Shown in pieces: positions 55,196 through 64,000 of a stretch of DNA of 64,000 nt (positions within the stretch are counted from its first letter, which is position 1; every line of letters begins with the position of its first letter). The stretch spans positions 232,545 through 296,544 of the forward strand of contig NZ_LMOM01000021.1 in assembly GCF_001424185.1 (NCBI RefSeq). Direction: 5' to 3'. The notes below the pieces were generated by a model. It was not told the origin of the DNA. It saw only the letters and a program-made list of their open reading frames with translations, and ran no database searches. The stretch is from Deinococcus sp. Leaf326 (GTDB lineage: Bacteria; Deinococcota; Deinococci; Deinococcales; Deinococcaceae). The position numbers were made by a program, and so were the translations under genes.

Positions 55196-56172
55196 CCGAC
55201 CGGACGACCGGAGCGTTGTCCAGCCCCGACCTCTACGACGCCGTGATCCTCGGAGCCGGGCCGGCGGGCCTGAACGCCGCGCTGGTGCTGGGCGGGGCGC
55301 GGCGACGGGTGCTCCTGCTCGACGGCGGGCCGCCGCGCAATGCCCGCGCCACGGCGGCGCACGGCGTCTTTACGCGCGACTGCACGCCGCCCGCCGACCT
55401 CAAGCGCATCGGGCTGGGTGACCTCACACCCTACGACGTAACCGTGCGTGAGACGCCCGCCCGCGAGATCCGTTGCGAGGGCGACCTGTTCGCGGTGCGC
55501 TGCGATCAGGCGTGGGTGCGTGCCCGGCGCCTGCTGTTCGCCACGGGGGTGCGCGACGTGTTGCCGCGCGTGCCCGGCCTGCGCGAACGCTGGGGCAGCC
55601 TCGTGCACCACTGCCCCTACTGCGACGGCTGGCCCAACCGTGAGGCGCGGCTGTCCGTCCTCGGGTCTCATCAGGAAGGCCATCACCTCGCCCTGAGTGT
55701 GCGTGCGTGGTCCGACCACGTGACGTTGTTCACCGACGGCCCCGACGAACTGACCGACCAGCAGCGCCAGGACCTGAAGCGGGTGGGCATTCCGGTCGTG
55801 ACTACGCCCATCCGGCGCCTGAGCGGGCGGGACGTGCTGCGCCTTCATCTCCAGGACGGCCGGACGCTGGAGCAAGACGCCCTGTTCCTGAACCCGACCC
55901 AGGTGCAGGGCAGTCGCCTGCCCGCGCTGATGGGCTGCGAACTGAACGAGAAGAGCCGCGTGGTGGTCAACGAGAACGGCATGACCAGCGTGCGGGGGGT
56001 GTGGGCGGCGGGTGACATGACCGGAGCGCAGCAGTATGTGGTGAACGCCGCCGCGACCGGCATGCTCGCCGCCGTGAGCCTGAATACCACCCTGATCCAC
56101 GAGAACGTGCGCCGCGCCGGGGCCGCCTTCCACAAGTCGCCGGACGAGGCCGAGGGCGTGGGCGAGGCGTAA
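55192..56172 (+). CDS. Thioredoxin reductase-like FAD oxidoreductase
   Basis: The 326-residue protein has the FAD motif AVILGAGPAGLNAALVLGGARRRVLLLDGG, a redox pair C141-P-Y-C144 in HHCPYCDGW, and GVWAAGDMTGAQQYVVNAAATGMLAA. The NAD(P) motif is unusual (SVLGSHQEGHHLALSV), so it may be ferredoxin- or NADPH-dependent with altered specificity. The GTG start overlaps the SDR stop (GTGA), so both are translated together. Confidence 0.9.
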   Translation: MTDRTTGALSSPDLYDAVILGAGPAGLNAALVLGGARRRVLLLDGGPPRNARATAAHGVFTRDCTPPADLKRIGLGDLTPYDVTVRETPAREIRCEGDLFAVRCDQAWVRARRLLFATGVRDVLPRVPGLRERWGSLVHHCPYCDGWPNREARLSVLGSHQEGHHLALSVRAWSDHVTLFTDGPDELTDQQRQDLKRVGIPVVTTPIRRLSGRDVLRLHLQDGRTLEQDALFLNPTQVQGSRLPALMGCELNEKSRVVVNENGMTSVRGVWAAGDMTGAQQYVVNAAATGMLAAVSLNTTLIHENVRRAGAAFHKSPDEAEGVGEA

Positions 56173-56269
56173 AGGCGATGCCCAGGGACTGGAGTTTCGG
56201 CAGTGCGGGTAAAGGCGTACCTTTCGTCCGGGGCGACCGGCTCCGACAGGCAGCCGCGACGAGGCCGGC

Positions 56270-56680
56270 GTGATCGCCCGCCTGCGCGCCTTCGCCCGGC
56301 GTCTCAAGGCCGAACTGCTGACGCTGAGCGTGGCCGTCCGCGACCCACGCACGCCCTGGCATGCCCGCGCGCTGGCGTTGCTGGTCCTCGCCTATGCCCT
56401 GAGCCCAATTGACCTGATTCCCGACTTTATTCCGGTGCTGGGCTACCTCGACGACCTGCTGCTCGTGCCGGCGGGACTGTGGCTGGCGCTGCGGCTGCTG
56501 CCGCCCGAGGTGCTCGCCGACGCCCGCCGGGAGGCGGCGGCCCACCCCCGGCGCCTGGCCCGCAGCGGCTGGGGCCTCGCGCTGATGCTGCTGCTCTACG
56601 CGGCGGCGCTGCTGCTCGGCTGGTGGTGGTGGACTTCCGCGCAGACGCCGCCCACACATGCCGCGCGTCACTTCCCGTAG
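56270..56680 (+). CDS. YkvA family (DUF1232) membrane protein
   Basis: The 136-residue protein has the DUF1232 core [20 protein letters not shown] plus two hydrophobic segments (about residues 35-50 and 103-122, with WWWW). The family is of unknown function and membrane-associated. GTG start with GAGG five bases upstream. Its TAG stop codon forms the first three bases of the TAGCAT box that drives hrpB. Confidence 0.88.
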   Translation: MIARLRAFARRLKAELLTLSVAVRDPRTPWHARALALLVLAYALSPIDLIPDFIPVLGYLDDLLLVPAGLWLALRLLPPEVLADARREAAAHPRRLARSGWGLALMLLLYAAALLLGWWWWTSAQTPPTHAARHFP

Positions 56681-56690
56681 CATCCTGCCC

Positions 56691-59177
56691 GTGAGCGCTT
56701 TTCCCGACCTCCCCATCGCCGAGGTCATCCCCGAGGTTCGCCGCGCGCTGGCCGCGCACCCGCTGGTCGTGTTGCAGGCTCCGCCCGGCGCGGGCAAGAG
56801 TACGGCCCTGCCGCTGGAACTGCTGCACGAGCCGTGGCTCGCGGGGCAGGGCGTCGTCATGCTTCAGCCCCGGCGGGTGGCGGCGCGGGCGGTCGCGGCC
56901 CGGCTGGCCGAAGGGCTGGGCGAGGCGGTGGGCGGCACCGTCGGCTCAAGGGTCCGCTTCGAGTCGCGGGTCTCGGCCCGCACGCGGCTGGAGGTCGTGA
57001 CCGAGGGCATCCTGACCCGGCGGCTGCAACGCGACCCGGAACTCTCGGGCGTGGGGCTGGTCATCCTTGACGAATTCCACGAGCGGTCGCTGAACGCCGA
57101 CCTAGCCCTGGCCCTGCTGCGCGAGGTGCAGGGCGCGCTGCGGGACGACCTGCGCGTGCTGGTCATGTCGGCCACCCTCGACCCCGGCCTGCCCGCCCGC
57201 CTGGGGGCGCCCCTGGTCGAGAGTGCGGGCCGCGCCTACCCGGTCGAGGTCCGCTACCTGGATGCCGACCCGGTGGGCCGTGTCGAGGATGCGGTCGCGC
57301 GGGCGGTGCGCGCGGCGCTGGAGCGTGAGGAGGGCGACGTACTGGCCTTTTTGCCTGGCGTGCGCGAGATTCGCGGCGCGCAGGCGCAGCTCGGTGACGT
57401 GGCGGCGACCGTGCTGCCCCTCTACGGCGACCTGCCGCTGACCGAGCAGGCGCGGGCGCTGCGGCCCGGTTCTGGTGGTCCGGGCGGCCGCAAGGTGGTG
57501 CTGGCGACCAGCATCGCCGAGACCTCGCTGACCATCGACGGTGTGCGGGTCGTCGTGGACGGTGGCCTGAGCCGCACGCAGGCTTTCGACCCCGGCACCG
57601 GCCTGTCGCGGATGGTCACGGGGCGGGTCACCCGCGACAGTGCCGACCAGCGCGCGGGCCGCGCGGGCCGCACCGCCCCCGGCGTGGCGTACCGGCTGTG
57701 GCCTCTGCGCACCCAGCCCCTGCTGCCCGCCGCCCGCCCCCCCGAGATCTTGGAGGCCGACCTCGCGCCCCTGACCCTGGAACTCGCCGGCTGGGGCACA
57801 CCCGACCCCGCAGAGCTGCCCTGGCTGGACGCGCCGCCGCCCACCCGCATCGACACGGCCCGCGCCCTGCTGCGCGATCTGGACGCGCTTGATAACGCGG
57901 GCCGCATCACTCCGGCGGGCAGCCGCCTGCTCGACTTCCCGACCCATCCCCGGCTGGCGCACCTGCTCACGGCGGGTGATGACCCCTCCTTGGCCGCCGA
58001 TGTGGCCGCGCTGCTCGAAGAACGCGACCCCCTGCCGCCCGGCAGCGGCGCCGATCTGACCGAGCGGATCGCGGCCCTGCGGGCCTGGCGGGCGCGCCGG
58101 CCCCACGAGGGCGACGTGGGCGTGCTGGAGCGGATCGAACGCCTCTCGAAGCAGTGGCGCGTGCTGCTGAAGGTAGGGGCCGAAAACACGCCCCCCGACC
58201 CCTACGCCGTCGGCACCCTCCTGACCCTGGCCTACCCCGAGCGGGCCGCTCTGGCGCGGGCGGGGGGAATGGGATTGGCGCGCGGGCGCTTTCTGCTATC
58301 GGGGGGGCAGGGCGCGGCGCTGCCCGAGGGGGATGCGCTGGCCGGTGCCTCCGCTCTGGCGGTCGCGCACCTTGATGCCGGGCAGGCCGAGGGCCGCATC
58401 TACCTGGCCGCGCCGCTGGACCTGGGCGCGCTGGAGGCCCGCGCCGTATGGCAGGACGTGGTGCGCTGGGACGGCCGCACCGGCACCCTAGTTGCCCAGC
58501 GGGAGCAGCGTGTGGGCGCGCTGGTGCTCGCCACGCGGCCTCTGCCCGGTGTCCCGGCCGAACTGCGCGCCGCCGCTCTGGCCGGGGCCGTGCGTGAGGA
58601 GGGGCTGCACCTCCTGACCTTCCCGCCGGAAGCCCAGGGATTCCGTGCCCGCGTGGAGTCGCTGCGTGCCTGGCGGCCCGGCGAGGTGTGGCCCGACCTC
58701 TCGGACGAGGCGCTGCTGGCGACTCTGGAGACGTGGCTCGGTCCGGCGCTGGGAAACGCGCGTACCCGCGACGATCTTGCCCGCGTGAACGTGCTTCCGG
58801 CCCTTCAGGCGCTGCTGCCTTGGCCGCTGCCCCAGACCCTGAACGAGCTGGCCCCCACCCACCTGGAGGTTCCCACCGGCAGCCGCATCCGCCTGGAGTA
58901 CCGCGTGGGCGCGCCGCCCGTCTTGGCCGTGAAGTTGCAGGAACTGTTCGGCCTCGCCGAGACGCCGGCGGTGGACGGCGGGCGCAGGCCCGTGCTGCTG
59001 CACCTGCTGTCGCCCGCCGGTCGCCCCGTGCAGGTGACGCAGGACCTGCGCTCCTTCTGGAATTCGAGCTACTTCGAGGTGCGCAAGGACCTGCGGGGGC
59101 GCTATCCCAAGCACCCCTGGCCTGACGACCCCTGGAGCCACGCGCCGATGAAGGGCACGAAGAAACGCGGGGTTTAG
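56691..59177 (+). CDS. hrpB: ATP-dependent helicase HrpB
   Basis: The 828-residue DEAH-box helicase has Walker A APPGAGKST (K36), LQPRRVAARAVAARLAEGLGE, motif II as DEFHER, SAT as MSATLD, TSIAETSLTIDGV, and QRAGRAGRTAPG. The C-terminal HrpB domain ends YLDLRSFWNSSYF-type (DLRSFWNSSYFEVRKDLRGRYPKHPWPDDP). It is probably RNA-directed; the bacterial role is unclear. Start is GTG 56691, seven bases after TAGCAT (56678-56683); an upstream in-frame ATG at 56658 precedes that box. Confidence 0.96.
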   Translation: MSAFPDLPIAEVIPEVRRALAAHPLVVLQAPPGAGKSTALPLELLHEPWLAGQGVVMLQPRRVAARAVAARLAEGLGEAVGGTVGSRVRFESRVSARTRLEVVTEGILTRRLQRDPELSGVGLVILDEFHERSLNADLALALLREVQGALRDDLRVLVMSATLDPGLPARLGAPLVESAGRAYPVEVRYLDADPVGRVEDAVARAVRAALEREEGDVLAFLPGVREIRGAQAQLGDVAATVLPLYGDLPLTEQARALRPGSGGPGGRKVVLATSIAETSLTIDGVRVVVDGGLSRTQAFDPGTGLSRMVTGRVTRDSADQRAGRAGRTAPGVAYRLWPLRTQPLLPAARPPEILEADLAPLTLELAGWGTPDPAELPWLDAPPPTRIDTARALLRDLDALDNAGRITPAGSRLLDFPTHPRLAHLLTAGDDPSLAADVAALLEERDPLPPGSGADLTERIAALRAWRARRPHEGDVGVLERIERLSKQWRVLLKVGAENTPPDPYAVGTLLTLAYPERAALARAGGMGLARGRFLLSGGQGAALPEGDALAGASALAVAHLDAGQAEGRIYLAAPLDLGALEARAVWQDVVRWDGRTGTLVAQREQRVGALVLATRPLPGVPAELRAAALAGAVREEGLHLLTFPPEAQGFRARVESLRAWRPGEVWPDLSDEALLATLETWLGPALGNARTRDDLARVNVLPALQALLPWPLPQTLNELAPTHLEVPTGSRIRLEYRVGAPPVLAVKLQELFGLAETPAVDGGRRPVLLHLLSPAGRPVQVTQDLRSFWNSSYFEVRKDLRGRYPKHPWPDDPWSHAPMKGTKKRGV

Positions 59178-59182
59178 GCCTT

Positions 59183-59206
59183 AAAAAACCGCCCTGGTGT
59201 AGGCGG
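59183..59206 (-). terminator. Possible terminator of the 61-aa gene
   Basis: Five-base stem CCGCC / GGCGG with an eight-base loop, followed on the reverse strand by six T. Short stem, so only moderate support. Confidence 0.5.
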
Positions 59207-59226
59207 CTGGGAGAGGGGAGAGCTCG

Positions 59227-59412
59227 CTAGCTGTCGTTGCCCTTGCCTGCGTGGTCGTCGCTGTGACTGCTGCCGGTGCTCGGCGGCGTCGGCTCGTCCT
59301 CGCGGTAGTTTTTGCCGCCGCTGGGCTGCTGCTGGTCGCCGATCTGATCGTGGCCCTCGCCCTGGCCCCGGTCTTCATGGCGGTCGGTTCCGTTGTGGTG
59401 GTCCTTGGTCAT
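59227..59412 (-). CDS. Small hydrophilic His/Gly/Asp-rich protein, 61 aa
   Basis: The product begins MTKDHHNGTDRHEDRGQGEG and is wholly hydrophilic, with six His and many D, G, Q and S, no hydrophobic core. TACGCT (59418-59423) lies five bases before ATG, supporting expression. I do not recognise a family. The composition suggests a disordered, possibly metal-binding or desiccation-related peptide; this is inference. Confidence 0.6.
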   Translation of the reverse strand: MTKDHHNGTDRHEDRGQGEGHDQIGDQQQPSGGKNYREDEPTPPSTGSSHSDDHAGKGNDS

Positions 59413-59552
59413 ACCCGAGCGTATCCGGCTGACCCACCCCTTTCATTTGCGCTGTACGAAGCGGGCTTGATCAATGCCGCCGGACGAGGAAAAGGCGGGA
59501 TCATGGCAAGACGCCCCGGCACTGGGCCAGGGCGCGGGACCAGCAGCCGGGG

Positions 59553-60086
59553 TCAGTTGCCCGGCAGTGCTTTGGCCTCTTCGAGGTGGCTGGTCACGAC
59601 GGGCTGGATCTTGGCGGCGTAGGCCAGGGTCTGGGCGTCGGTGCCGAAGGTGCGGTAGGTCTTGATGAGGTCCAGCGTCATCTGGTGACCGCTCACCTGG
59701 ACCATCTTGTACATTGCGTCGAAGGCCGTGCCCGACAGGGTATTGAGCTTGTTGAACTGCAGGCGCTGGTCTGCGCCCGGCTGGTCGGCCAGGACCACGC
59801 CTTTGGCAGCGGCCAGGGCGCGCAGTTCCTGCTGCGCCTGGGTATGGATCGTGATCATGTGCTGCGCGAAGGCCCGCACCTGGGGGTTGGTACTTTTTTG
59901 CAGGGCCAGCTGTGAGGTCTTGATCTCGGCGAGGTTGCTCATGGTGGCCACTTCCATGAACAGGACGTTGGTATTGTTGGTGACCTGGGCGGTGCTCACC
60001 GGACCCATGGGGGGTGCGCCCGCTCCTCCGGCCAGGGCAGCGGCGGGGAGCAGGGTCAGGGCAGCAGTCAGTAGAAACGTCTTCAT
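59553..60086 (-). CDS. DUF4142 secreted helical protein
   Basis: The 177-residue protein has a signal peptide (TFLLTAALTLLPAAALAGG) and the DUF4142 pattern of four helices: FMEVATMSNLAEIKTSQLALQ, VRAFAQHMITIHTQAQQEL, FNKLNTLSGTAFDAMYKMVQ and TLDLIKTYRTFG. The family has a ferritin-like four-helix fold and no known activity. No clear -10 or Shine-Dalgarno pairs with the start. Confidence 0.9.
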   Translation of the reverse strand: MKTFLLTAALTLLPAAALAGGAGAPPMGPVSTAQVTNNTNVLFMEVATMSNLAEIKTSQLALQKSTNPQVRAFAQHMITIHTQAQQELRALAAAKGVVLADQPGADQRLQFNKLNTLSGTAFDAMYKMVQVSGHQMTLDLIKTYRTFGTDAQTLAYAAKIQPVVTSHLEEAKALPGN

Positions 60087-60270
60087 GGCCCTACTGTGGC
60101 GGCCGCGCGCCGCCCGCAGGTGCGTAGGCCCTGGGGATCCGCAGAGCGCTTGCTGGGCCAGACTTCATGAGCCCGTGGCAGCTCGACCACCGTTCGATCA
60201 CTGTGCCATGGCCAGGAGTCGCAGCCGACGAACCAGCCGGTCAATGACCCAGGCACAACCGGAACAATGG

Positions 60271-60297
60271 AAAACCCGCCCCAGGCAGCGGGCGGGT
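60271..60297 (-). terminator. Intrinsic terminator of the ddrA unit
   Basis: Seven-base stem ACCCGCC / GGCGGGT with a ten-base loop, followed on the reverse strand by T-rich sequence (TTTT counting the stem end), 17 bases after the micro-ORF stop. Confidence 0.75.
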
Positions 60298-60313
60298 CAG
60301 GTGAGGAGGCGAC

Positions 60314-60405
60314 TCAGAACATCCGGGCCAGGGCACCGCTCAACAGGGTCAGGGCCATCAGTCCCAGCATCAGTGTGCCGATCTGGCGGGCACTCGGGGA
60401 GGCCT

Positions 60406-60409
<4 letters not shown>
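60314..60409 (-). CDS. 31-residue membrane micropeptide coupled to ddrA
   Basis: The frame MKASPSARQIGTLMLGLMAL ending LSGALARMF starts at an ATG that overlaps the ddrA stop (ATGA) and lies before the unit's terminator. One hydrophobic helix covers residues 10-29. Translational coupling is the main evidence; no homologue is recognised. If real it would be made under the same DNA-damage control as DdrA. Confidence 0.5.
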
Positions 60410-60999
<590 letters not shown>

Positions 61000-61002
61000 G
61001 GG

Positions 61003-61034
61003 TTTAGTCTATAACATAATGGCGTTACGGTCAA
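61003..61034 (-). promoter_or_regulatory. ddrA promoter with RDRM
   Basis: On the reverse strand, TTGACC (61029-61034), a 17-base spacer, and TAGACT (61006-61011). TTATGTTATAGACTAAA (61003-61019) matches 13 of 17 bases of the RDRM consensus TTATGTCATTGACATAA recalled from D. radiodurans and covers the -10 box. DdrO bound here would block transcription until cleaved by IrrE/PprI after damage. Confidence 0.85.
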
Positions 61035-61118
61035 GACAGAATGAGCCGGGGCCGCTTCATAGCGGAGAGAGACGGACAACCTGGCCGCCGGCCCTGCCCG
61101 CACCCTTAGCATGGGCCC

Positions 61119-61702
<584 letters not shown>

Positions 61703-61706
<4 letters not shown>

Positions 61707-62344
61707 GCGTCCCGGCTACCCGGTCCGAAGTCCTTCTGCTCGATTACGGCGCGGGCAACGTCCGCAGCGCCGCCAAGGCCCTGGAACGCGCCGGCATGAC
61801 CGCGCGCGTCTCGAGCGACCCCGCCGACGTCCCGCACGCTCCGGCGGTGGTCGTGCCGGGGCAGGGCCACTTCCGGCAGGTCATGGAGGCCTTCGAGCAC
61901 AGCGGGTTTCACGGCCCGGTGATGGACAGTGCCGCTGCCGGCACGCCCCTGCTGGGCATCTGCGTGGGGATGCAGATGCTGCTTTCGGGGTCGGAAGAAG
62001 CGCCCGGCGTACCCGGCCTGGGCCTGATTCCCGGCGTGGTGCGCAAGTTCACTGCCGATCCGGCGCGCAAGGTGCCCCAGATGGGCTGGAACAGCCTGCG
62101 GATGGTCGGGGACTCGCCGCTTCTGCGTGGTCTGGACGAGTCGGCCTTCGCCTATTTCGTGCACTCGTACTACGTACCCGCAGAGGTCGAGGTGGACCAC
62201 GGCGCCCTGACCGAGTACGGCGTGCCCTTCTGGGCGGCGCTGAGCCAGGGCAACCTCCATGCCACGCAATTCCACCCCGAAAAGAGCGGCGCGGTGGGGC
62301 TGGCGATTCTGGAACGCTTCCGCGAGAACGTGCTGGGGGACTAA
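61703..62344 (+). CDS. hisH: Imidazole glycerol phosphate synthase, glutaminase subunit
   Basis: The 213-residue class I amidotransferase has LLLDYGAGNVRSAAKALERAG, VPGQGHFRQVM, the nucleophile loop LLGICVGMQMLLSGSEE, QMGWNSL, and the catalytic His/Glu in HATQFHPEKSGAVGL. It feeds ammonia to HisF; hisF is not adjacent. GTG start overlapping the hisB stop (GTGA), with AAGGGGAG upstream. Its stop overlaps by three bases the end of a reverse-strand pseudogene. Confidence 0.97.
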
Positions 62345-62660
62345 GGTCGCTTCGGCCTGTTCAGGATGGGCATATTCAGGATCTCGGTGCCCAGGCACGC
62401 GCCGGTCCAGGGGTCGAGGGTAACGCGGCCGTACTCCACGACTGGGTCGGCGTTGGTCGCTCGGGTCTCGTAGATGCCGTACTGGACGAAGCCGCCAGCC
62501 CGGAAATCACCGCTCCCTAGATAAAGCCAGCCTCCATCTTCTCGGCGAACGCCGAGAAATCGTAGCGGAACAGGGCCGCCACGAACGGCGTCTGCGCGGC
62601 CCCGCGGCGTTCCTCGTAGGTCAGGCGGCGGCCAGTTCCCGCCGGCTTGCTCCTCGTCAC
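62341..62660 (-). pseudogene. Frameshifted small gene coupled to the quinone-reductase-like gene
   Basis: A GTG at 62660 overlaps the upstream stop (GTGA) and opens a frame (LTYEERRGAAQTPFVAALFR, YDFSAFAEKMEAGFI) that stops at 62517. Just before that stop a second frame continues with protein-like sequence, EDGGWLYLGSGDFRAGGFVQ, YGIYETRATNADPVVEYGRV, TLDPWTGACLGTEILNMP, ending at 62341, but it has no start codon of its own. One indel near 62520-62545 would join them into a product of about 105 residues. No family is recognised. A sequencing error is the alternative. Confidence 0.6.
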
Positions 62661-63643
62661 GGAACCTGCACGACCACCTTGCCCACCGTGCGGCCCGATT
62701 CCAGCGCCTCGTGCGCGGCGGCGATCTCGCCCAGGGGGTAGCGGACGGCCACGACGGTCTTCAGCCAGCCTTCCCGCAGGCCGGTCAGGGTATCGCGGAT
62801 GGCGTCCTCGTGCGCTTGGCGGGTCATGCGGTACACAAGGACGAAGCGCACGGTCACGTCGAGAGCCAGCAGCGGCCAGAAGGGCAGCGCCGGCTCGGGC
62901 ACCTCGTCCGAGGCGTAGGTGGCGACCACGCCGCCCGGCCGGATGACCTTCAGGGTGGTGTCCAGGTTGGTCCCGAAGGCCACGTCCACGATCCGGTCCA
63001 CGCCGCGCCCGTCCCCAGCCCACGTGATCTCCGCGATTCGCGCGGCCACGTCCTCCCTCGTGCGGAAGATGACCTCATCGGCGCCGGCCGCGCGGGCCAC
63101 CTCGGCCTGTTCCTCGCGGCTGACCGTCGCGATGACCCGCGCGCCGCCCCACTTGGCGAACTGAATGGCGTGGATACCGACCGCGCCCGCCCCACCCGTC
63201 ACCAGCACTGTCTGGCCGGTCACGGGGCCGTCAGCGAACACGCAGCGGTGCGCCGTGAGCGCCGGCACGCCCAGGCACGCCCCCTCGTCGAAGGAAACTG
63301 CGTCGGGCAGGGGAACAGCGTTGATGGACGGCACCGCCACGAACTGCGCCGCGCAGCCGTTGGAGCGCCCGATGCGCGCCTCGTAGATCCACACGCGCTC
63401 GCCCACACGGCCGGGGTCCACGCCCTCGCCCACGGCCTCGACGATCCCGGCGCCGTCCTGCTGCGGAATGACCCAGTCGGCGCCCAGCGGCGTGCGTGCC
63501 CGCGACTTGGTGTCGGACGGGTTGACCCCGCTCGCATGAATCCGCACGAGGACCTCGCCGGGACCGGCGGCAGGGGCAGGGCGCTCGCCCACCTCCAGCA
63601 CGTCGTGGGCGGCTCCGTTGCGGCTGTACCAGGCGGCTTGCAT
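62657..63643 (-). CDS. Zinc-free alcohol dehydrogenase / quinone oxidoreductase (QOR type)
   Basis: The 328-residue MDR-family protein has MQAAWYSRNGAAHDVLEVGE, VLVRIHASGVNPSDTKSRA, DGAGIVEAVGEGVD, and the NADPH motif VLVTGGAGAVGIHAIQFAKWGGARVIATVS. Catalytic zinc Cys/His ligands are absent, as in quinone reductases. The start at 63643 follows CAGACT (63650-63655) by six bases; a longer frame to 63805 would cross an inverted repeat and is rejected. A small gene overlaps its stop. Confidence 0.93.
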   Translation of the reverse strand: MQAAWYSRNGAAHDVLEVGERPAPAAGPGEVLVRIHASGVNPSDTKSRARTPLGADWVIPQQDGAGIVEAVGEGVDPGRVGERVWIYEARIGRSNGCAAQFVAVPSINAVPLPDAVSFDEGACLGVPALTAHRCVFADGPVTGQTVLVTGGAGAVGIHAIQFAKWGGARVIATVSREEQAEVARAAGADEVIFRTREDVAARIAEITWAGDGRGVDRIVDVAFGTNLDTTLKVIRPGGVVATYASDEVPEPALPFWPLLALDVTVRFVLVYRMTRQAHEDAIRDTLTGLREGWLKTVVAVRYPLGEIAAAHEALESGRTVGKVVVQVP

Positions 63644-63701
63644 GGCCGGAGTCTGGGCGCGTGTGGGTGGGCTGTGGTGAGTGGAAGATGGAGGAGGACG
63701 T

Positions 63702-63732
63702 CCGGGTCGGTGCGGGGCAGGCACCGACCCGG
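63702..63732. terminator. Hairpin between glmM and the quinone-reductase-like gene
   Basis: Perfect 12-base stem CCGGGTCGGTGC with its complement and a seven-base loop, 15 bases after the glmM stop on the reverse strand. No T-tract follows. Confidence 0.55.
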
Positions 63733-63746
63733 CCATCCCCTGTGCC

Positions 63747-64000
63747 TCAGCCCACGACCTGGCCGCGGGCCTTGACGACGCCGGCCAGGTCGGCGGCGAT
63801 CTCATGGATCTCGGCCTCGTCCTGGCCCTCGACCATCACCCGGATGAGGTTCTCGGTGCCGCTGGGGCGCAGGTTCACCCGGCCCTTGCCCTGCAGCCGC
63901 GCTTCGGCCGCTTCGACCGCGCGCCCGACCTCGGCGTCGCGGGCGATCGCCTTCTTGTCGCTCACACGCACGTTCACCAGGGTCTGCGGGTACATCACGA
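63747..64000 (-). CDS. glmM: Phosphoglucosamine mutase, C-terminal part only
   Basis: The frame is open at the right window edge; only the last 84 or so residues are present. GRVNLRPSGTENLIRVMVEGQDEAE is the phosphate-binding C-terminal loop of the phosphohexomutase superfamily, and RPSGTENLIRVMVEG is typical of GlmM. The enzyme converts glucosamine-6-phosphate to glucosamine-1-phosphate for peptidoglycan synthesis. The active-site Ser loop lies outside the window, so another phosphohexomutase cannot be fully excluded. Confidence 0.85.
   Translation of the reverse strand, partial: VMYPQTLVNVRVSDKKAIARDAEVGRAVEAAEARLQGKGRVNLRPSGTENLIRVMVEGQDEAEIHEIAADLAGVVKARGQVVG

Overview
The window is GC-rich and densely coded on both strands, with the gene content of a Deinococcus chromosome. 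The strongest markers are DdrA (60406-60999), a Rad52-like DNA end-protection protein typical of Deinococcus, with a radiation/desiccation response motif on its promoter; a Thermus/Deinococcus-style pair of glutamate dehydrogenase paralogues; and a -10 box (TAnnnT) placed 5-8 bases before about 30 start codons, the mark of leaderless mRNAs. I see no prophage, insertion sequence or CRISPR array. This is ordinary chromosome with several unusual regulatory and small-gene features.

Layout. 1-3.9 kb: 3'-truncated TamB-like giant gene (reverse). 4-8.6 kb: small membrane and zinc-ribbon proteins, a phospholipase D-like protein, a MOSC protein and a LacI-family regulator with its operator. 8.8-10.9 kb: copper delivery operon for cytochrome oxidase (PCuAC, SCO1, CtaG). 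11-18 kb: DIP1984 protein, RarA, DUF885 hydrolase, alanine dehydrogenase divergent from an Lrp/AsnC regulator, lipoprotein prolyl isomerase, decarboxylase-like protein. 19-24 kb: amino-acid catabolism (GdhB, GdhA, branched-chain keto-acid dehydrogenase E1 beta/alpha). 25-28 kb: phosphoesterase, tRNA-Pro, RecX, ribosomal protein S20, D-aminopeptidase. 28-34.7 kb: SARP-like regulator, tiny genes, threonine dehydrogenase, lineage-specific proteins. 34.8-37.9 kb: YbaB-RecR, NrtR-like regulator, IF3, glutaredoxin. 37.9-41.8 kb: pyrimidine operon (pyrR-pyrB-two secreted paralogues-pyrC) behind a PyrR attenuator. 42-50 kb: Hsp20, phosphatase, TrhO, diheme cytochrome c, ArgRS, SDR, YchJ, RNA methyltransferase. 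51-56 kb: acyl-ACP-reductase-like protein with an NDH-2-like flavoprotein, then acetyltransferase, SDR and a thioredoxin-reductase-like protein. 56-64 kb: YkvA, HrpB, DUF4142, DdrA with a coupled micro-ORF, HisB-HisH, a frameshifted gene behind a quinone-reductase-like gene, and the 3' end of glmM.

Regulation. Genes start in two ways. Many are leaderless with the -10 box directly before ATG/GTG; others have a good Shine-Dalgarno sequence and a leader (gdhA, gdhB, bkdA, rpsT, hsp20, infC, pyrC, cytochrome c). Visible control sites are a LacI-type operator on its own gene, three phased ATTGCGCC octamers between ald and lrp, a PyrR box with leader peptide and terminator before pyrR, a HAIR-like element on the hsp20 promoter, the RDRM on the ddrA promoter, and a probable AUA start for infC. 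Intrinsic terminators or strong hairpins separate most convergent units.
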